A DNA stretch of 24,656 nucleotides, taken from positions 1-24,656 of the forward strand of contig QQUO01000317.1 of the NCBI GenBank assembly GCA_008501575.1, written 5' to 3'. Shown piece after piece: positions 1 to 6,884 of the stretch. The stretch comes from Pseudomonadota bacterium (GTDB lineage Bacteria; Pseudomonadota; Gammaproteobacteria; Xanthomonadales; Marinicellaceae). How positions within the stretch are numbered: position 1 is the stretch's first letter; each line of letters opens with the position of its first letter. Under the pieces are notes generated by a model, which was not told where the DNA came from, searched no databases, and was given only the letters and a program-made list of their open reading frames with translations. The translations under genes were made by a program, and so were the position numbers.

Positions 1-256
1 CTTTGATACCGGCAATCATTGGGCTGTGAGTGTGGAACACTCGGTCCACCCCTTCACCGTATGAAATTTTCCGCACTGTAAAAGCTGAGTTAATACCGCG
101 ATTTTTGACGGCCAGCACCACGCCTTCAAAATTCTGAACACGTTCGCGACTACCATCAACCACCTTAACACCCACTTCTACGGTGTCACCGGGATTGATT
201 TTCGGCAAATCACTGCGTAATTGCGCCGCTTCTAATTCTTTAATAATGTCACTCAT
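1..256 (-). CDS. rplS: 50S ribosomal protein L19, 3' end outside the window
   Basis: L19 is a large-subunit ribosomal protein at the 30S-50S interface. The visible 85 codons start at ATG 256 and read MSDIIKELEAAQLRSDLP, followed by the L19 core with PGDTVEVGVKVVDGSRERVQ and a later GVDRVFHTHSP segment, which is diagnostic of the family. The gene runs off the left edge, so roughly the last quarter is missing. An AAAGAG ribosome-binding site lies about nine bases before the ATG. It is the last gene of the usual rpsP-rimM-trmD-rplS operon, 69 bases after trmD, and is probably co-transcribed. Confidence 0.97.
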   Translation of the reverse strand, partial: MSDIIKELEAAQLRSDLPKINPGDTVEVGVKVVDGSRERVQNFEGVVLAVKNRGINSAFTVRKISYGEGVDRVFHTHSPMIAGIK

Positions 257-325
257 GATTTATACTCTTTAATCATTACAAGACCTTTATACCAGCCTCT
301 CATTACTTGATGGGTACATGAGCGG

Positions 326-1024
326 TTATGATTCACCCTCAGAGGTACCTGCCATTAAATCAGGTCTTTGTTGTTTTGTTTTGGCAAGGGCCTGAGCCGC
401 CCGCCAAGCAGCAATTTTTTGATGGTCACCACTTAACAAAACCTCGGGAACACCTGATTGTCCCAATAATTCTGACCGCGTATATTGCGGATAGCCCAAT
501 TTACCACTCATAAATGAATCATCTTGGGCTGATGACTCATCACCTAACACACCCGGAATTTGCCGGGACACCGCATCGATTAAGACTGCTGCGGCTAATT
601 CGCCACCACTGATGACGTAATCACCCAATGACAATTCCAAATCAACATGGGCATCGATAAATCGTTGATCCACACCCTCATAACGACCACACAACAAAGT
701 AATGCTGCCCATCGTTGCCGCCATTTGGTTACAATCCGCTTGCTTAAGCGGTTGCCCTTGTGGTGACAAATAAATCACCCTGGTGTCGGCATCCTGTTGT
801 TTGATGGCCATCAATGTCCGGTATAGCGGGTCATACATCATCAACATACCGGCACCACCACCAAAAGGTCGATCATCGACCCGTCGGTGCTTGTTATCGG
901 ACCAATCCCTGGGATTAAAACACCGCAGTTTAATGTGTTTATCCTTGATGGCACGACCAATAACGCCAAAGGACAACATATCCATTAGCGCTTCAGGGAA
1001 CAAAGTGATGACATTAAAGTTCAT
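326..1024 (-). CDS. trmD: tRNA (guanine-37-N1)-methyltransferase TrmD
   Basis: TrmD methylates N1 of G37 in tRNAs using S-adenosylmethionine and prevents +1 frameshifting. The product (232 aa) starts MNFNVITLFPE and carries the family motifs DDRPFGGGAGMLM, IYLSPQG, CGRYEGVD and SLGDYVISGGEL (the trefoil-knot SAM site), then PGVLG and QDDSF, whose aspartate corresponds to the catalytic one. It is about 20 residues shorter at the C-terminus than the E. coli protein. I chose ATG 1024, which overlaps the rimM stop as TGATG. A GTG one codon upstream (1027) is possible and would give the common 4-base GTGA overlap. Both indicate translational coupling with rimM. Confidence 0.97.
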   Translation of the reverse strand: MNFNVITLFPEALMDMLSFGVIGRAIKDKHIKLRCFNPRDWSDNKHRRVDDRPFGGGAGMLMMYDPLYRTLMAIKQQDADTRVIYLSPQGQPLKQADCNQMAATMGSITLLCGRYEGVDQRFIDAHVDLELSLGDYVISGGELAAAVLIDAVSRQIPGVLGDESSAQDDSFMSGKLGYPQYTRSELLGQSGVPEVLLSGDHQKIAAWRAAQALAKTKQQRPDLMAGTSEGES

Positions 1025-1542
1025 CACACTTCGGGCTGATCTAAATCAGTCCAATTCACCCGTATCTCAGAGGCTGCCAAATCCACACGCTCAATGGTCT
1101 GACCGTATAAATAAGGGATCAGCATGGTGGCGCCGTCGCCACTGTTTTGGCGCTTAACCACCATCACATCATTGGCACCGGTCTCAAACAGAGACTCAAC
1201 ACACCCCAATACCCGATCATCCTGATCAATTACGGTTAATCCAACCAATTGATGCCAATAATAATCATCATCCGGCAGTGCGCTTAGTTGCGACACATGC
1301 ACCGACACTGTTTGACCCACCAATACCTGGGCCTCCTCGCGACTATTTATATCAGGCAACTCAGCAATAATCGTTTTGCCGTGTTTTCTGGCTTTAATTC
1401 CTTTGTATAAACGGTCACCAACATACCATTGCTGATAACGCGTTATATTGTCCATCGGCTGGGTGTAGGAAAAAACCTTCAGCCCGCCCTGTACACCAAA
1501 ATGACCCGTTATTTTTCCAACGGTTAACAAGTCATCGCTCAC
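1024..1542 (-). CDS. rimM: Ribosome maturation factor RimM
   Basis: RimM assists 30S subunit maturation and binds S19 near the 16S rRNA head. The 172-residue product has the N-terminal RimM domain (VGKITGHFGVQGGLKVFSYT, then a VLVGQTV stretch) and a C-terminal PRC-barrel (YYWHQLVGLTVID, LFETGANDVMVV, LIPYL). Length matches the family. The start is a GTG at 1542, four bases after the rpsP stop codon, without a convincing Shine-Dalgarno sequence, so translation probably depends on ribosomes finishing rpsP. It sits between rpsP and trmD as in most gammaproteobacteria. Confidence 0.96.
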   Translation of the reverse strand: MSDDLLTVGKITGHFGVQGGLKVFSYTQPMDNITRYQQWYVGDRLYKGIKARKHGKTIIAELPDINSREEAQVLVGQTVSVHVSQLSALPDDDYYWHQLVGLTVIDQDDRVLGCVESLFETGANDVMVVKRQNSGDGATMLIPYLYGQTIERVDLAASEIRVNWTDLDQPEV

Positions 1543-1546
1543 AATA

Positions 1547-1798
1547 TTAAGCAGATTGTTGCACTTGCTTTTTAATCAATGTGTTTAAACGATCTGATAC
1601 TTGAGCACCTTTGGCCACCCAAGCTTCAATACCTTCAACATCCAAGTTCAATCTAACTTCCTGTCCACGGGCCATGGGGTTATAAAAACCCAGTCGCTGT
1701 AACGCTTTACCATCACCGGCATTGCGTGAATCAGTGGCCACAACTTTATAGAAAGGCGCGCGTTTTGCACCATGCCTAACCAGTTTAATTTTAACCAT
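1547..1798 (-). CDS. rpsP: 30S ribosomal protein S16
   Basis: S16 is a small-subunit protein needed for early 30S assembly. The 83-residue product begins MVKIKLVRHGAKRAPFYKVV and includes the conserved RNAGDGKALQRLGFYNP segment, matching the 82-residue E. coli protein closely. An upstream in-frame extension to 1840 is possible but rejected: ATG 1798 has a good GAGGTAA ribosome-binding site six to eight bases upstream and gives the exact family N-terminus. It is the first gene of the translation operon. Unlike in many gammaproteobacteria, the gene upstream is not ffh. Its leader carries a terminator-like hairpin, listed separately. Confidence 0.97.
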   Translation of the reverse strand: MVKIKLVRHGAKRAPFYKVVATDSRNAGDGKALQRLGFYNPMARGQEVRLNLDVEGIEAWVAKGAQVSDRLNTLIKKQVQQSA

Positions 1799-1825
1799 AA
1801 TTACCTCAAAAAAATTCAGGGCACT

Positions 1826-1858
1826 AAAAAAGACGGGCAATTTTATAGGATATTGCCC
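1826..1858 (-). terminator. Terminator-like hairpin in the rpsP leader (candidate attenuator)
   Basis: Read on the minus strand, GGGCAAT (1858-1852) pairs with ATTGCCC (1841-1835) as a 7-bp stem with a 10-base loop, followed after three bases by six uridines (1831-1826). The element lies between a candidate promoter near 1954 and the rpsP ribosome-binding site near 1806. It would therefore sit inside the 5' leader rather than after an upstream gene. It is short and AT-containing, so termination efficiency is uncertain. Confidence 0.5.
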
Positions 1859-1953
1859 AAAGATAACAGTTTTTTCTTGGCTTTTTTAGCGAATTATTGC
1901 CGCCACCGTATTATTATTGAATAAAAACCGGCAGAGACATTAAACAGTGGCGC

Positions 1954-1959
1954 ATTGTA
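1954..1959 (-). promoter_or_regulatory. Candidate -10 element of the rpsP operon promoter
   Basis: The minus strand reads TACAAT at 1959-1954 inside TTTGGTGTACAATGCGCC, a good match to a sigma-70 -10 box. No strong -35 hexamer is seen at 16-18 bases upstream; the region there is GT-rich. Transcription from here would give a leader of about 150 bases that includes the hairpin at 1826-1858. Confidence 0.4.
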
Positions 1960-2086
1960 CACCAAACACAACACAAATGGCATCCTTTATCGATTATCCC
2001 GACGACATAATTGCATTCATTAAACTAACCCGATTAAAGTAAATTTTTCTTTGATTGGGTCATCGAGCACTTTGGGTCGAATTTTT

Positions 2087-2485
2087 TCACAATTTATTGT
2101 GGCTCGATGGTGGCGCCGCTCTGAACAAGGCCACTAAGCTTATATACAAATTTACCACCAAGACCAGCATAGCAAGCAGCAATATAATAACACCACCCAC
2201 ACCCATTCCGCGTACCGAAATACCGGCACCTTCATAACCCATAGCCACACCAATAAAATATAAAAATAACGGTACTAAATTGATAAACCCAAAGAAAATG
2301 ATTCCATGTTTTTTAAACCCAATCAAAGACAGCCGCGACATTAATAACAATATCCATATTAACAGTAGACAGGCAATGGCCACCTCGAACATAACCACCC
2401 TTGTTTCTTCCAGGTATTTAATCATCAGGAGCAAAGGCAGCCAGACGAGCGCAAACCAGCCGCGGTTTTTAATATAAGGAGACAT
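2087..2485 (-). CDS. Small hypothetical membrane protein
   Basis: I do not recognise this family. From ATG 2485 the product is about 132 residues and very hydrophobic, with four probable membrane segments: WFALVWLPLLLMI near the start, VAIACLLLIWILLLM, IIFFGFINLVPLFLYFIG, and VIILLLAMLVLVVNLYISLVAL near the end. The short soluble tail is RAAPPSSHNKL. A TTG at 2515 would add ten residues; neither start has a clear ribosome-binding site. It lies 35 bases (or 5 with the TTG) after the response regulator stop and is probably co-transcribed with it. In many gammaproteobacteria the gene after uvrY/gacA is uvrC, which is not found here. Confidence 0.7.
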   Translation of the reverse strand: MSPYIKNRGWFALVWLPLLLMIKYLEETRVVMFEVAIACLLLIWILLLMSRLSLIGFKKHGIIFFGFINLVPLFLYFIGVAMGYEGAGISVRGMGVGGVIILLLAMLVLVVNLYISLVALFRAAPPSSHNKL

Positions 2486-2520
2486 TTTGACAAATTTAAT
2501 TAATGACTGATACAAATTAA

Positions 2521-3180
2521 TTAATCGTCTTGATTAATTTCCTTGGCATCCAATAAACCATGTCGTATCGCCAGATGCGTTAATTGAACTTCATTATTTA
2601 AGTCCAACTTTTCTAAAATGCGGTATTTATAAGTGGCCACTGTTTTTTCCTTTAAGCCAAGAATATGACCAATTTGCTTGGCTTTTTTTCCCCGCACCAA
2701 GAGCATCGCAACTTCAATTTCGCGATCCGCCAAAGTATCAAAGGGTGAATCATTTTTTCCACCAGGCAGCATCGCTAAAGCCATTTGCTGAGCAATGTCC
2801 GTGCCCACATAACGCTTACCCGCATAGACTTGGCGGATGGCCAGTTCCAATTCGTCAGCGGCACAGCCTTTGGTTAAATAACCGGTGGCACCGGCATCCA
2901 ATAATTGCTTTGGATAGGGATTTTGTGCGTGTATGGTGAGAATAATAATGCGAATATAAGCATCTGCTTCAGTAATTTGGCGGGTGGCCTCAAGCCCGCT
3001 GATGCGCGGCATATTAATGTCCATTAGCACCACATCAGGTTTCAATTCCAGCGCCATATCAATACCTTGCTGGCCGTTGGTGGCCTCACCAATAATTTTT
3101 ATATCGGCCATTTTTTCAACCACCATTTTAATGCCGGTTCTCACTATATCGTGGTCATCGACCAATAAAACCTTGATCAT
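2521..3180 (-). CDS. GacA/UvrY-like response regulator (REC plus LuxR-type HTH)
   Basis: This is a transcription factor of the GacA/UvrY/SirA type. In related bacteria these are phosphorylated by a BarA/GacS hybrid kinase and activate CsrB/RsmZ-type small RNAs. The receiver domain (residues 1-120) has the acidic pair D8/D9, the phospho-acceptor D54 in LMDINMP, T82 and K104. The LuxR-type helix-turn-helix spans about 150-205 (DREIEVAMLLVRGKKAKQIG, then KEKTVATYKYRILEKL and VELTHLAIRHGL-like QLTHLAIRHGL). The protein from ATG 3180 is 219 residues, close to UvrY. A second ATG lies directly upstream (3183), and the longer open frame to 3333 has no family support. The neighbouring gene is a membrane protein instead of uvrC. 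No sensor kinase is in the window. Confidence 0.9.
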   Translation of the reverse strand: MIKVLLVDDHDIVRTGIKMVVEKMADIKIIGEATNGQQGIDMALELKPDVVLMDINMPRISGLEATRQITEADAYIRIIILTIHAQNPYPKQLLDAGATGYLTKGCAADELELAIRQVYAGKRYVGTDIAQQMALAMLPGGKNDSPFDTLADREIEVAMLLVRGKKAKQIGHILGLKEKTVATYKYRILEKLDLNNEVQLTHLAIRHGLLDAKEINQDD

Positions 3181-3211
3181 CATGTGTTTAAAGCCCTGCT
3201 TTTTTAGCAAT

Positions 3212-3220
3212 ATCTTAACA
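3212..3220 (-). promoter_or_regulatory. Candidate extended -10 promoter of the response regulator gene
   Basis: The minus strand shows TGTTAAGAT, a TGn extended -10 followed by TAAGAT (3217-3212). A start near 3205 would leave a leader of about 25 bases before ATG 3180. The -35 region is poor, which is typical when an extended -10 is present. A 6-bp inverted repeat, ACCATC (3238-3243) and GATGGT (3252-3257), lies upstream between this promoter and the divergent patatin gene. Confidence 0.4.
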
Positions 3221-3276
3221 CAACTGTACACAAACATACCATCGCAGGGGTGATGGTGTCTTAGAGAGTTTTTGAT

Positions 3277-3282
3277 TATAAT
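3277..3282 (+). promoter_or_regulatory. TATAAT -10 box placed for a leaderless patatin transcript
   Basis: A perfect TATAAT ends six bases before ATG 3289 of the patatin-like gene. A -10 box normally directs a start about seven bases downstream, which here falls on the A of the ATG itself. No Shine-Dalgarno sequence can be seen before this ATG. The -35 region (around 3254-3260) is weak. Confidence 0.4.
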
Positions 3283-3288
3283 GTCGCC

Positions 3289-4497
3289 ATGATAACAATT
3301 AAACCTGCAGCTGATCCCGTCAGCAGTAATCACAAGTTTGGCCTGGCCTTGGCCGGTGGCGGTCCCCTGGGCGGCTTTTATGAGTTGGGGGCATTATGCG
3401 CCCTGGAAGATCACATTGAAGACATCAGCATGAATGACCTGGACATTTATGTCGGCGTCAGTTCCGGGGCTTTTTTAGCCGCCGGATTAGCCAACGGCAT
3501 TAGTCTCAGGAAAATGGTACAAATATTCATCTTTGACAATCAATCTCTAACGCCTTTTAACCCTGACCATTTTTTACAGCCGGCTTATCGTGACTACATC
3601 GTTAATTTAGCTAAATCCCCCAAATTACTGACTAAAACACTGCTCGAGTGGGCAAAAAATCCACTAAAAATGGGCATCGTAGATTTATTAGAGAATTTAG
3701 GGACGGCCTTGCCCACCGGCGTATTTAACAACAAAAAGCTGGAACACTTTCTACAATCCATTCTGACCAAACATGGGCAGAGCAATGATTTTAGGGAATT
3801 GGATAAGCAGCTGTACATCGTTGCCTGTGAATTAAACACCGGGAAAATTGCCGGTTTTGGTATTGGCATGAATGAAGATGTACCCATTTCAAAAGCTGTT
3901 CAGGCTTCCTCAGCATTACCCGGTCTGTACGCACCGGTCAATATTAACGGTAAATATTATGTGGACGGTGCCTTACGACGCACCATGAATGCCTCGGCCG
4001 CTTTAAAACAAGACACCCAATTGTTGTTTGCTGTTAATCCGATTGTGCCTTTTTCTCGCGCTCCTGAATCCACGAAAAAAGGTTTAGAATCCGGTGGATT
4101 GCCGATGGTTCTGTCCCAAACTTTTCGTTCCATCGTTCAATCGCGATTAAAATCCGGTTTGGATAAGTATGAATCCTTATACCCTAAAGCTGACATCTTA
4201 CTTGCTGAACCTGATGCTGATGATGAACGCTTGTTTGCTTCAAACCTGTTCAGTTATTCTCATCGGGACGAACTGTGCGACTATGCCTATCAAGTCACTC
4301 GCCAGCATTTGCAAAAACAACAAAAGCAAATAACCCCTATTCTTAAACGTCACGGCTTACGGCTCGACCTACGAAAACTAAAAATCAAGCAACGCTGTTT
4401 GCATGATTATATGACGGATACCCAGCCGGTATATGGCTGGCGAGAACGTTTGGACGAGTCATTAACAGAACTGGAACATAACATAAAAGCCGGCTGA
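3289..4497 (+). CDS. Patatin-like phospholipase / lipid acyl hydrolase
   Basis: A 402-residue serine hydrolase of the patatin family, which uses a Ser-Asp dyad to cleave acyl esters of lipids. The oxyanion-hole loop is AGGGPLGGFYELG (residues 22-34), the nucleophile is S58 in GVSSG (56-60), and the partner is D226 in VDGALR. The patatin domain covers about 15-310. The C-terminal 90 residues are basic and charged, with KQQKQITPILKRHGLRLDLR. There is no signal peptide, so a cytoplasmic or membrane-surface role is expected. It converges on a PHA phasin gene 27 bases downstream, so an action on granule-associated lipid or polyester is conceivable, but that is inference from position only. The TGA stop lies in the loop of the shared terminator. 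Confidence 0.88.
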   Translation: MITIKPAADPVSSNHKFGLALAGGGPLGGFYELGALCALEDHIEDISMNDLDIYVGVSSGAFLAAGLANGISLRKMVQIFIFDNQSLTPFNPDHFLQPAYRDYIVNLAKSPKLLTKTLLEWAKNPLKMGIVDLLENLGTALPTGVFNNKKLEHFLQSILTKHGQSNDFRELDKQLYIVACELNTGKIAGFGIGMNEDVPISKAVQASSALPGLYAPVNINGKYYVDGALRRTMNASAALKQDTQLLFAVNPIVPFSRAPESTKKGLESGGLPMVLSQTFRSIVQSRLKSGLDKYESLYPKADILLAEPDADDERLFASNLFSYSHRDELCDYAYQVTRQHLQKQQKQITPILKRHGLRLDLRKLKIKQRCLHDYMTDTQPVYGWRERLDESLTELEHNIKAG

Positions 4498-4509
4498 ATG
4501 CCGGCTTTT
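4485..4509. terminator. Symmetric bidirectional terminator between patatin and phasin genes
   Basis: A perfect 10-bp stem, AAAAGCCGGC (4485-4494) with GCCGGCTTTT (4500-4509), closes a 5-base loop TGAAT that contains the patatin stop codon. The A-tract on one side and T-tract on the other give an intrinsic terminator in both directions, which fits two convergent genes ending here. Confidence 0.85.
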
Positions 4510-4524
4510 ACAATTCATACTGGT

Positions 4525-5157
4525 TTATGACTTTTTGGTGGTCTTTTTCTTGCTGGTTTTCTTTTTAGTTGTTTTCTTGGCGCCACTGGACTTTTTAGCA
4601 GCGGGTTTGACTTGACCGCCATCGGCTTTCTGTTCTGTGGCTTTCTTTGCGGCGGTTTTCTTGGCCGCTTTTTTAGTGGTTTTCTTAGTGGTTTTCTTAG
4701 TGGTTGTTGCTGATGATTTCTTACCGCCAGAACCACTTTGCTCAGACGTTAACTCACTCACCTGTGCTGTTAACTTTTCGATGCGATCAACCAGCTTATT
4801 AAGCTCTTTATTGGTCGGTACACCCAAGCGATGCAGAGATTTTTCGACCCGTGCTTCAAACACACCTTCAAGCTTATCCCAGCTTTCAGCGGCCTTTTTC
4901 TTAGCCGAATCCACTGAGCCGCTGACCGATGCTTTTACATTTTTACTGGCCTTTTGAGACTGTGACTTAAAAGCCTGCTCAAAATCTTTACCATGTTCTA
5001 TCAGTTTATCAAAAATCTTTTTACCTTCAGTTTGTGCTTTGGAAAAAGCACCCAAGCCTGCCAACCAAATTTCATTGGCAGATCCCATTAAATTCTCCGC
5101 CAATTGCGGTGATTTTTTTTCTTCAGATGCTTGTTTCAATGTTTTTTTCTTCGCCAT
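4525..5157 (-). CDS. PhaF-type phasin with histone H1-like lysine-rich tail
   Basis: A 210-residue polyhydroxyalkanoate granule-associated protein. Residues 20-115 match the polygranule phasin domain (NLMGSANEIWLAGLGAFSKA, then EGKKIFDKLIEHGKDFEQ), an amphipathic helical region that coats granules. Residues 115-140 (LNKLVDRIEKLTAQVSELTSEQ region) look like a short coiled coil for oligomerisation. The tail (145-210) is repeats of K, A and T such as TKKTTKKAAKKTAAKK, resembling the DNA-binding tail of Pseudomonas PhaF, which links granules to the nucleoid. Start ATG 5157 has an AGAGGA ribosome-binding site. No phaC synthase is in the window, so PHA storage is inferred. A 12-bp tandem repeat encodes part of the tail. 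Confidence 0.88.
   Translation of the reverse strand: MAKKKTLKQASEEKKSPQLAENLMGSANEIWLAGLGAFSKAQTEGKKIFDKLIEHGKDFEQAFKSQSQKASKNVKASVSGSVDSAKKKAAESWDKLEGVFEARVEKSLHRLGVPTNKELNKLVDRIEKLTAQVSELTSEQSGSGGKKSSATTTKKTTKKTTKKAAKKTAAKKATEQKADGGQVKPAAKKSSGAKKTTKKKTSKKKTTKKS
4675..4705 (-). repeat. 12-bp tandem repeat in the phasin tail
   Basis: The unit AGTGGTTTTCTT (plus-strand reading) occurs at 4675-4686 and 4687-4698 and partially at 4699-4705. Each unit encodes a Lys-Lys-Thr-Thr block of the basic tail. Because 12 is a multiple of three, slippage here would change tail length without a frameshift. Confidence 0.75.
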
Positions 5158-5200
5158 AATATCCTCTGTTTGTCTTTGATTGGTGCCATTATCACAAAAT

Positions 5201-5206
5201 ATTATA
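5201..5206 (-). promoter_or_regulatory. Candidate -10 box of the phasin gene
   Basis: The minus strand reads TATAAT at 5206-5201, about 45 bases before ATG 5157, giving a leader of roughly 35-40 bases. The -35 position (TAGGCA or similar at 5224-5229) is weak, which may mean the promoter depends on an activator. Confidence 0.45.
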
Positions 5207-5257
5207 GAGCATTCACACTAAGCTGCCTACTTTTGTCATTAATTTAAATTTTGATAT

Positions 5258-5271
5258 ACATTACATAATGT
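5258..5271. repeat. 14-bp palindrome upstream of the phasin promoter
   Basis: ACATTA-CA-TAATGT is a palindrome with a 2-base centre, about 60 bases upstream of the phasin -10 candidate. It could be an operator for a dimeric regulator. It does not match a motif I can name, and AT-rich palindromes of this size can arise by chance. Confidence 0.35.
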
Positions 5272-5360
5272 GAAAACAAGCCAATTCGTGCTGTTTTCAG
5301 GCATTGCCAATACAATGGTTTGGACTTTATTAAAGTTAATCATCTTAGCCCAAACACAAC

Positions 5361-6740
5361 TCAAGCCACTTCTTCAAAGCGACCCATAAAAAAGCGCAAC
5401 ATCTTGGGCTCATAGGTAAACTTCAGACCTTTGACTTGACTGGCATATTTCATCACCCGAATCACACTTTCTGCAGTCACGTCCATATGAGCCTGGGTAT
5501 AAACCCGGCGTGGGATGGTCAGTCTCACCAACTCCAGTTTGGGCATGAAATTTTCACCGGTTTGGGCATCTCTTCCTGCTGAAACCACGCCCCGTTCCAT
5601 GGCCCGAATTCCTGATTCAACATAAAGTGCAGCAGCCAAGGCTTGCGCAGGAAATTGTGATTGCGGGATGTGAGGCAATATGGCTTTTGCGTTTAGAAAA
5701 ATGGCATGCCCACCATAAGGTTTAACAATGGGTACACCGGCATCTTCCAATTTTTTACCCAAATAGGCAACTTGCCCAATCCGGGCTTGCATGTGATTAT
5801 CTTGTACGCTTTCCCGGATACCGATGGCCAAAGCTTCCATATCCCTACCTGCCATACCGCCATAAGTGTGTAAACCTTCATACACCACCACCAGTTCACA
5901 AGCACGTTCATATAAAGTTGCATCATTCATGGCCAAAAAACCACCAATATTAACCATCGCATCTTTTTTAGATGACATGGTGGCTGCATCAGTCAATGCA
6001 CAAATTTCATAGACGATTTCTTTAACACTTTTATGTTGCTGCCCGGTTTCACGTTGTTGGATAAAATAGGCGTTTTCAGCCACACGGGTCATGTCATGAA
6101 CCAACATCACATTGTGTTTATCACACCATTGCCTGACTGCTTGCAAATTTTCCAGAGAAATGGGTTGCCCCCCGGCCATATTGACACAAGTGGCAATACA
6201 CACATAAGGAATCTTTTCAGCACCGACTTTGTTAACCAGGCGGTCTAATTTGGCAATGTCAACATTGCCCTTAAAAGGGTGGTCTGAATCAGGGTCATGG
6301 GCTTCGTTAATGATAACATCAACAAAGTGTCCCCCTGCAATTTCCTGATGCAAACGGGTGGTGGTAAAATACATGTTACCAGGAACATAGTCGCCATCTT
6401 TTATTAAAATTTGACTTAAAATATTTTCAGCACCCCGACCTTGATGCGTGGGAACAGTAAATTGATAGCTGTAATATTCTGTAATGGTATCCCGCATATG
6501 ATAAAAATTTCGACTGCCGGCATAAGCCTCGTCACCCATCATAATACCAGCCCATTGCTGATCACTCATGGCACCCACACCTGAGTCGGTTAATAAATCG
6601 ATGTAGACATCTTCTGACTTTAACAAAAATGTATTAAAACCCGCTTCTTTAATGGCCGCTTTGCGTTCTTCCAAAGTGGTCATTTTTAACAGTTCAACCA
6701 TTTTAATTTTATAGGGCTCAGCCCAAGACCTTTTTTCCAC
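5361..6740 (-). CDS. tpl: Tyrosine phenol-lyase (beta-eliminating lyase family)
   Basis: A 459-residue PLP enzyme of the tyrosine phenol-lyase/tryptophanase family, which splits tyrosine to phenol, pyruvate and ammonia (or tryptophan to indole). PLP-site residues are present: THQGRGAE (98-105), D216 and R219 in HDMTR, and K259 in MSSKKD. Compared from memory with Citrobacter freundii TPL (offset +2), the phenol-lyase specificity positions are kept: Y73, T126 in YFTTTR, R383 in RAMERG, and F450/F451 in LRFF. Tryptophanases have a non-Arg residue at the R383 position (VEIG in E. coli) and RHF at the end. TPL is therefore favoured over TnaA. The start is GTG 6740 with a GAGGT ribosome-binding site eight bases upstream. 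It is monocistronic, with a 392-base upstream region rich in regulatory symmetry. No permease lies next to it. Confidence 0.85.
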   Translation of the reverse strand: MEKRSWAEPYKIKMVELLKMTTLEERKAAIKEAGFNTFLLKSEDVYIDLLTDSGVGAMSDQQWAGIMMGDEAYAGSRNFYHMRDTITEYYSYQFTVPTHQGRGAENILSQILIKDGDYVPGNMYFTTTRLHQEIAGGHFVDVIINEAHDPDSDHPFKGNVDIAKLDRLVNKVGAEKIPYVCIATCVNMAGGQPISLENLQAVRQWCDKHNVMLVHDMTRVAENAYFIQQRETGQQHKSVKEIVYEICALTDAATMSSKKDAMVNIGGFLAMNDATLYERACELVVVYEGLHTYGGMAGRDMEALAIGIRESVQDNHMQARIGQVAYLGKKLEDAGVPIVKPYGGHAIFLNAKAILPHIPQSQFPAQALAAALYVESGIRAMERGVVSAGRDAQTGENFMPKLELVRLTIPRRVYTQAHMDVTAESVIRVMKYASQVKGLKFTYEPKMLRFFMGRFEEVA

Positions 6741-6770
6741 GAATTCACCTCAATGTTATGTTATCAACCG

Positions 6771-6805
6771 CTGTGGTGTTTTATAGAATATGTGTGACAC
6801 CACAG
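6771..6805 (-). repeat. 9-bp inverted repeat in the tpl leader
   Basis: CTGTGGTGT (6771-6779) and ACACCACAG (6797-6805) are perfect inverted repeats separated by 17 bases. If transcription starts near 6878, they form a stable leader hairpin ending about 30 bases before GTG 6740. The AT-rich spacer also holds TATTCT/TATAAA sequences, so the arms could alternatively flank a proximal promoter as an operator. Confidence 0.55.
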
Positions 6806-6884
6806 AACAAACTGCGGCATTTCAACCCTTCCTGTCAGAACGACAACAAAGTGGCCAGACCATTAAACAAGTTTAACCCGTAAC

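Noticed and set aside
2521..3333. Longer 270-residue version of the response regulator
   Set aside because: The receiver domain starts at MIKVLLVDD (3180); the extra 51 residues do not resemble a domain and overlap the divergent promoter and the patatin start.
4515..4736. 73-codon open frame within the phasin tail
   Set aside because: It is an out-of-frame reading of the lysine-rich repeats, producing only a Lys/Pro-rich sequence.
5341..5380. Terminator of tyrosine phenol-lyase
   Set aside because: GTTTGG/CCAAAC arms exist after the stop, but the loop is long and no U-tract follows.
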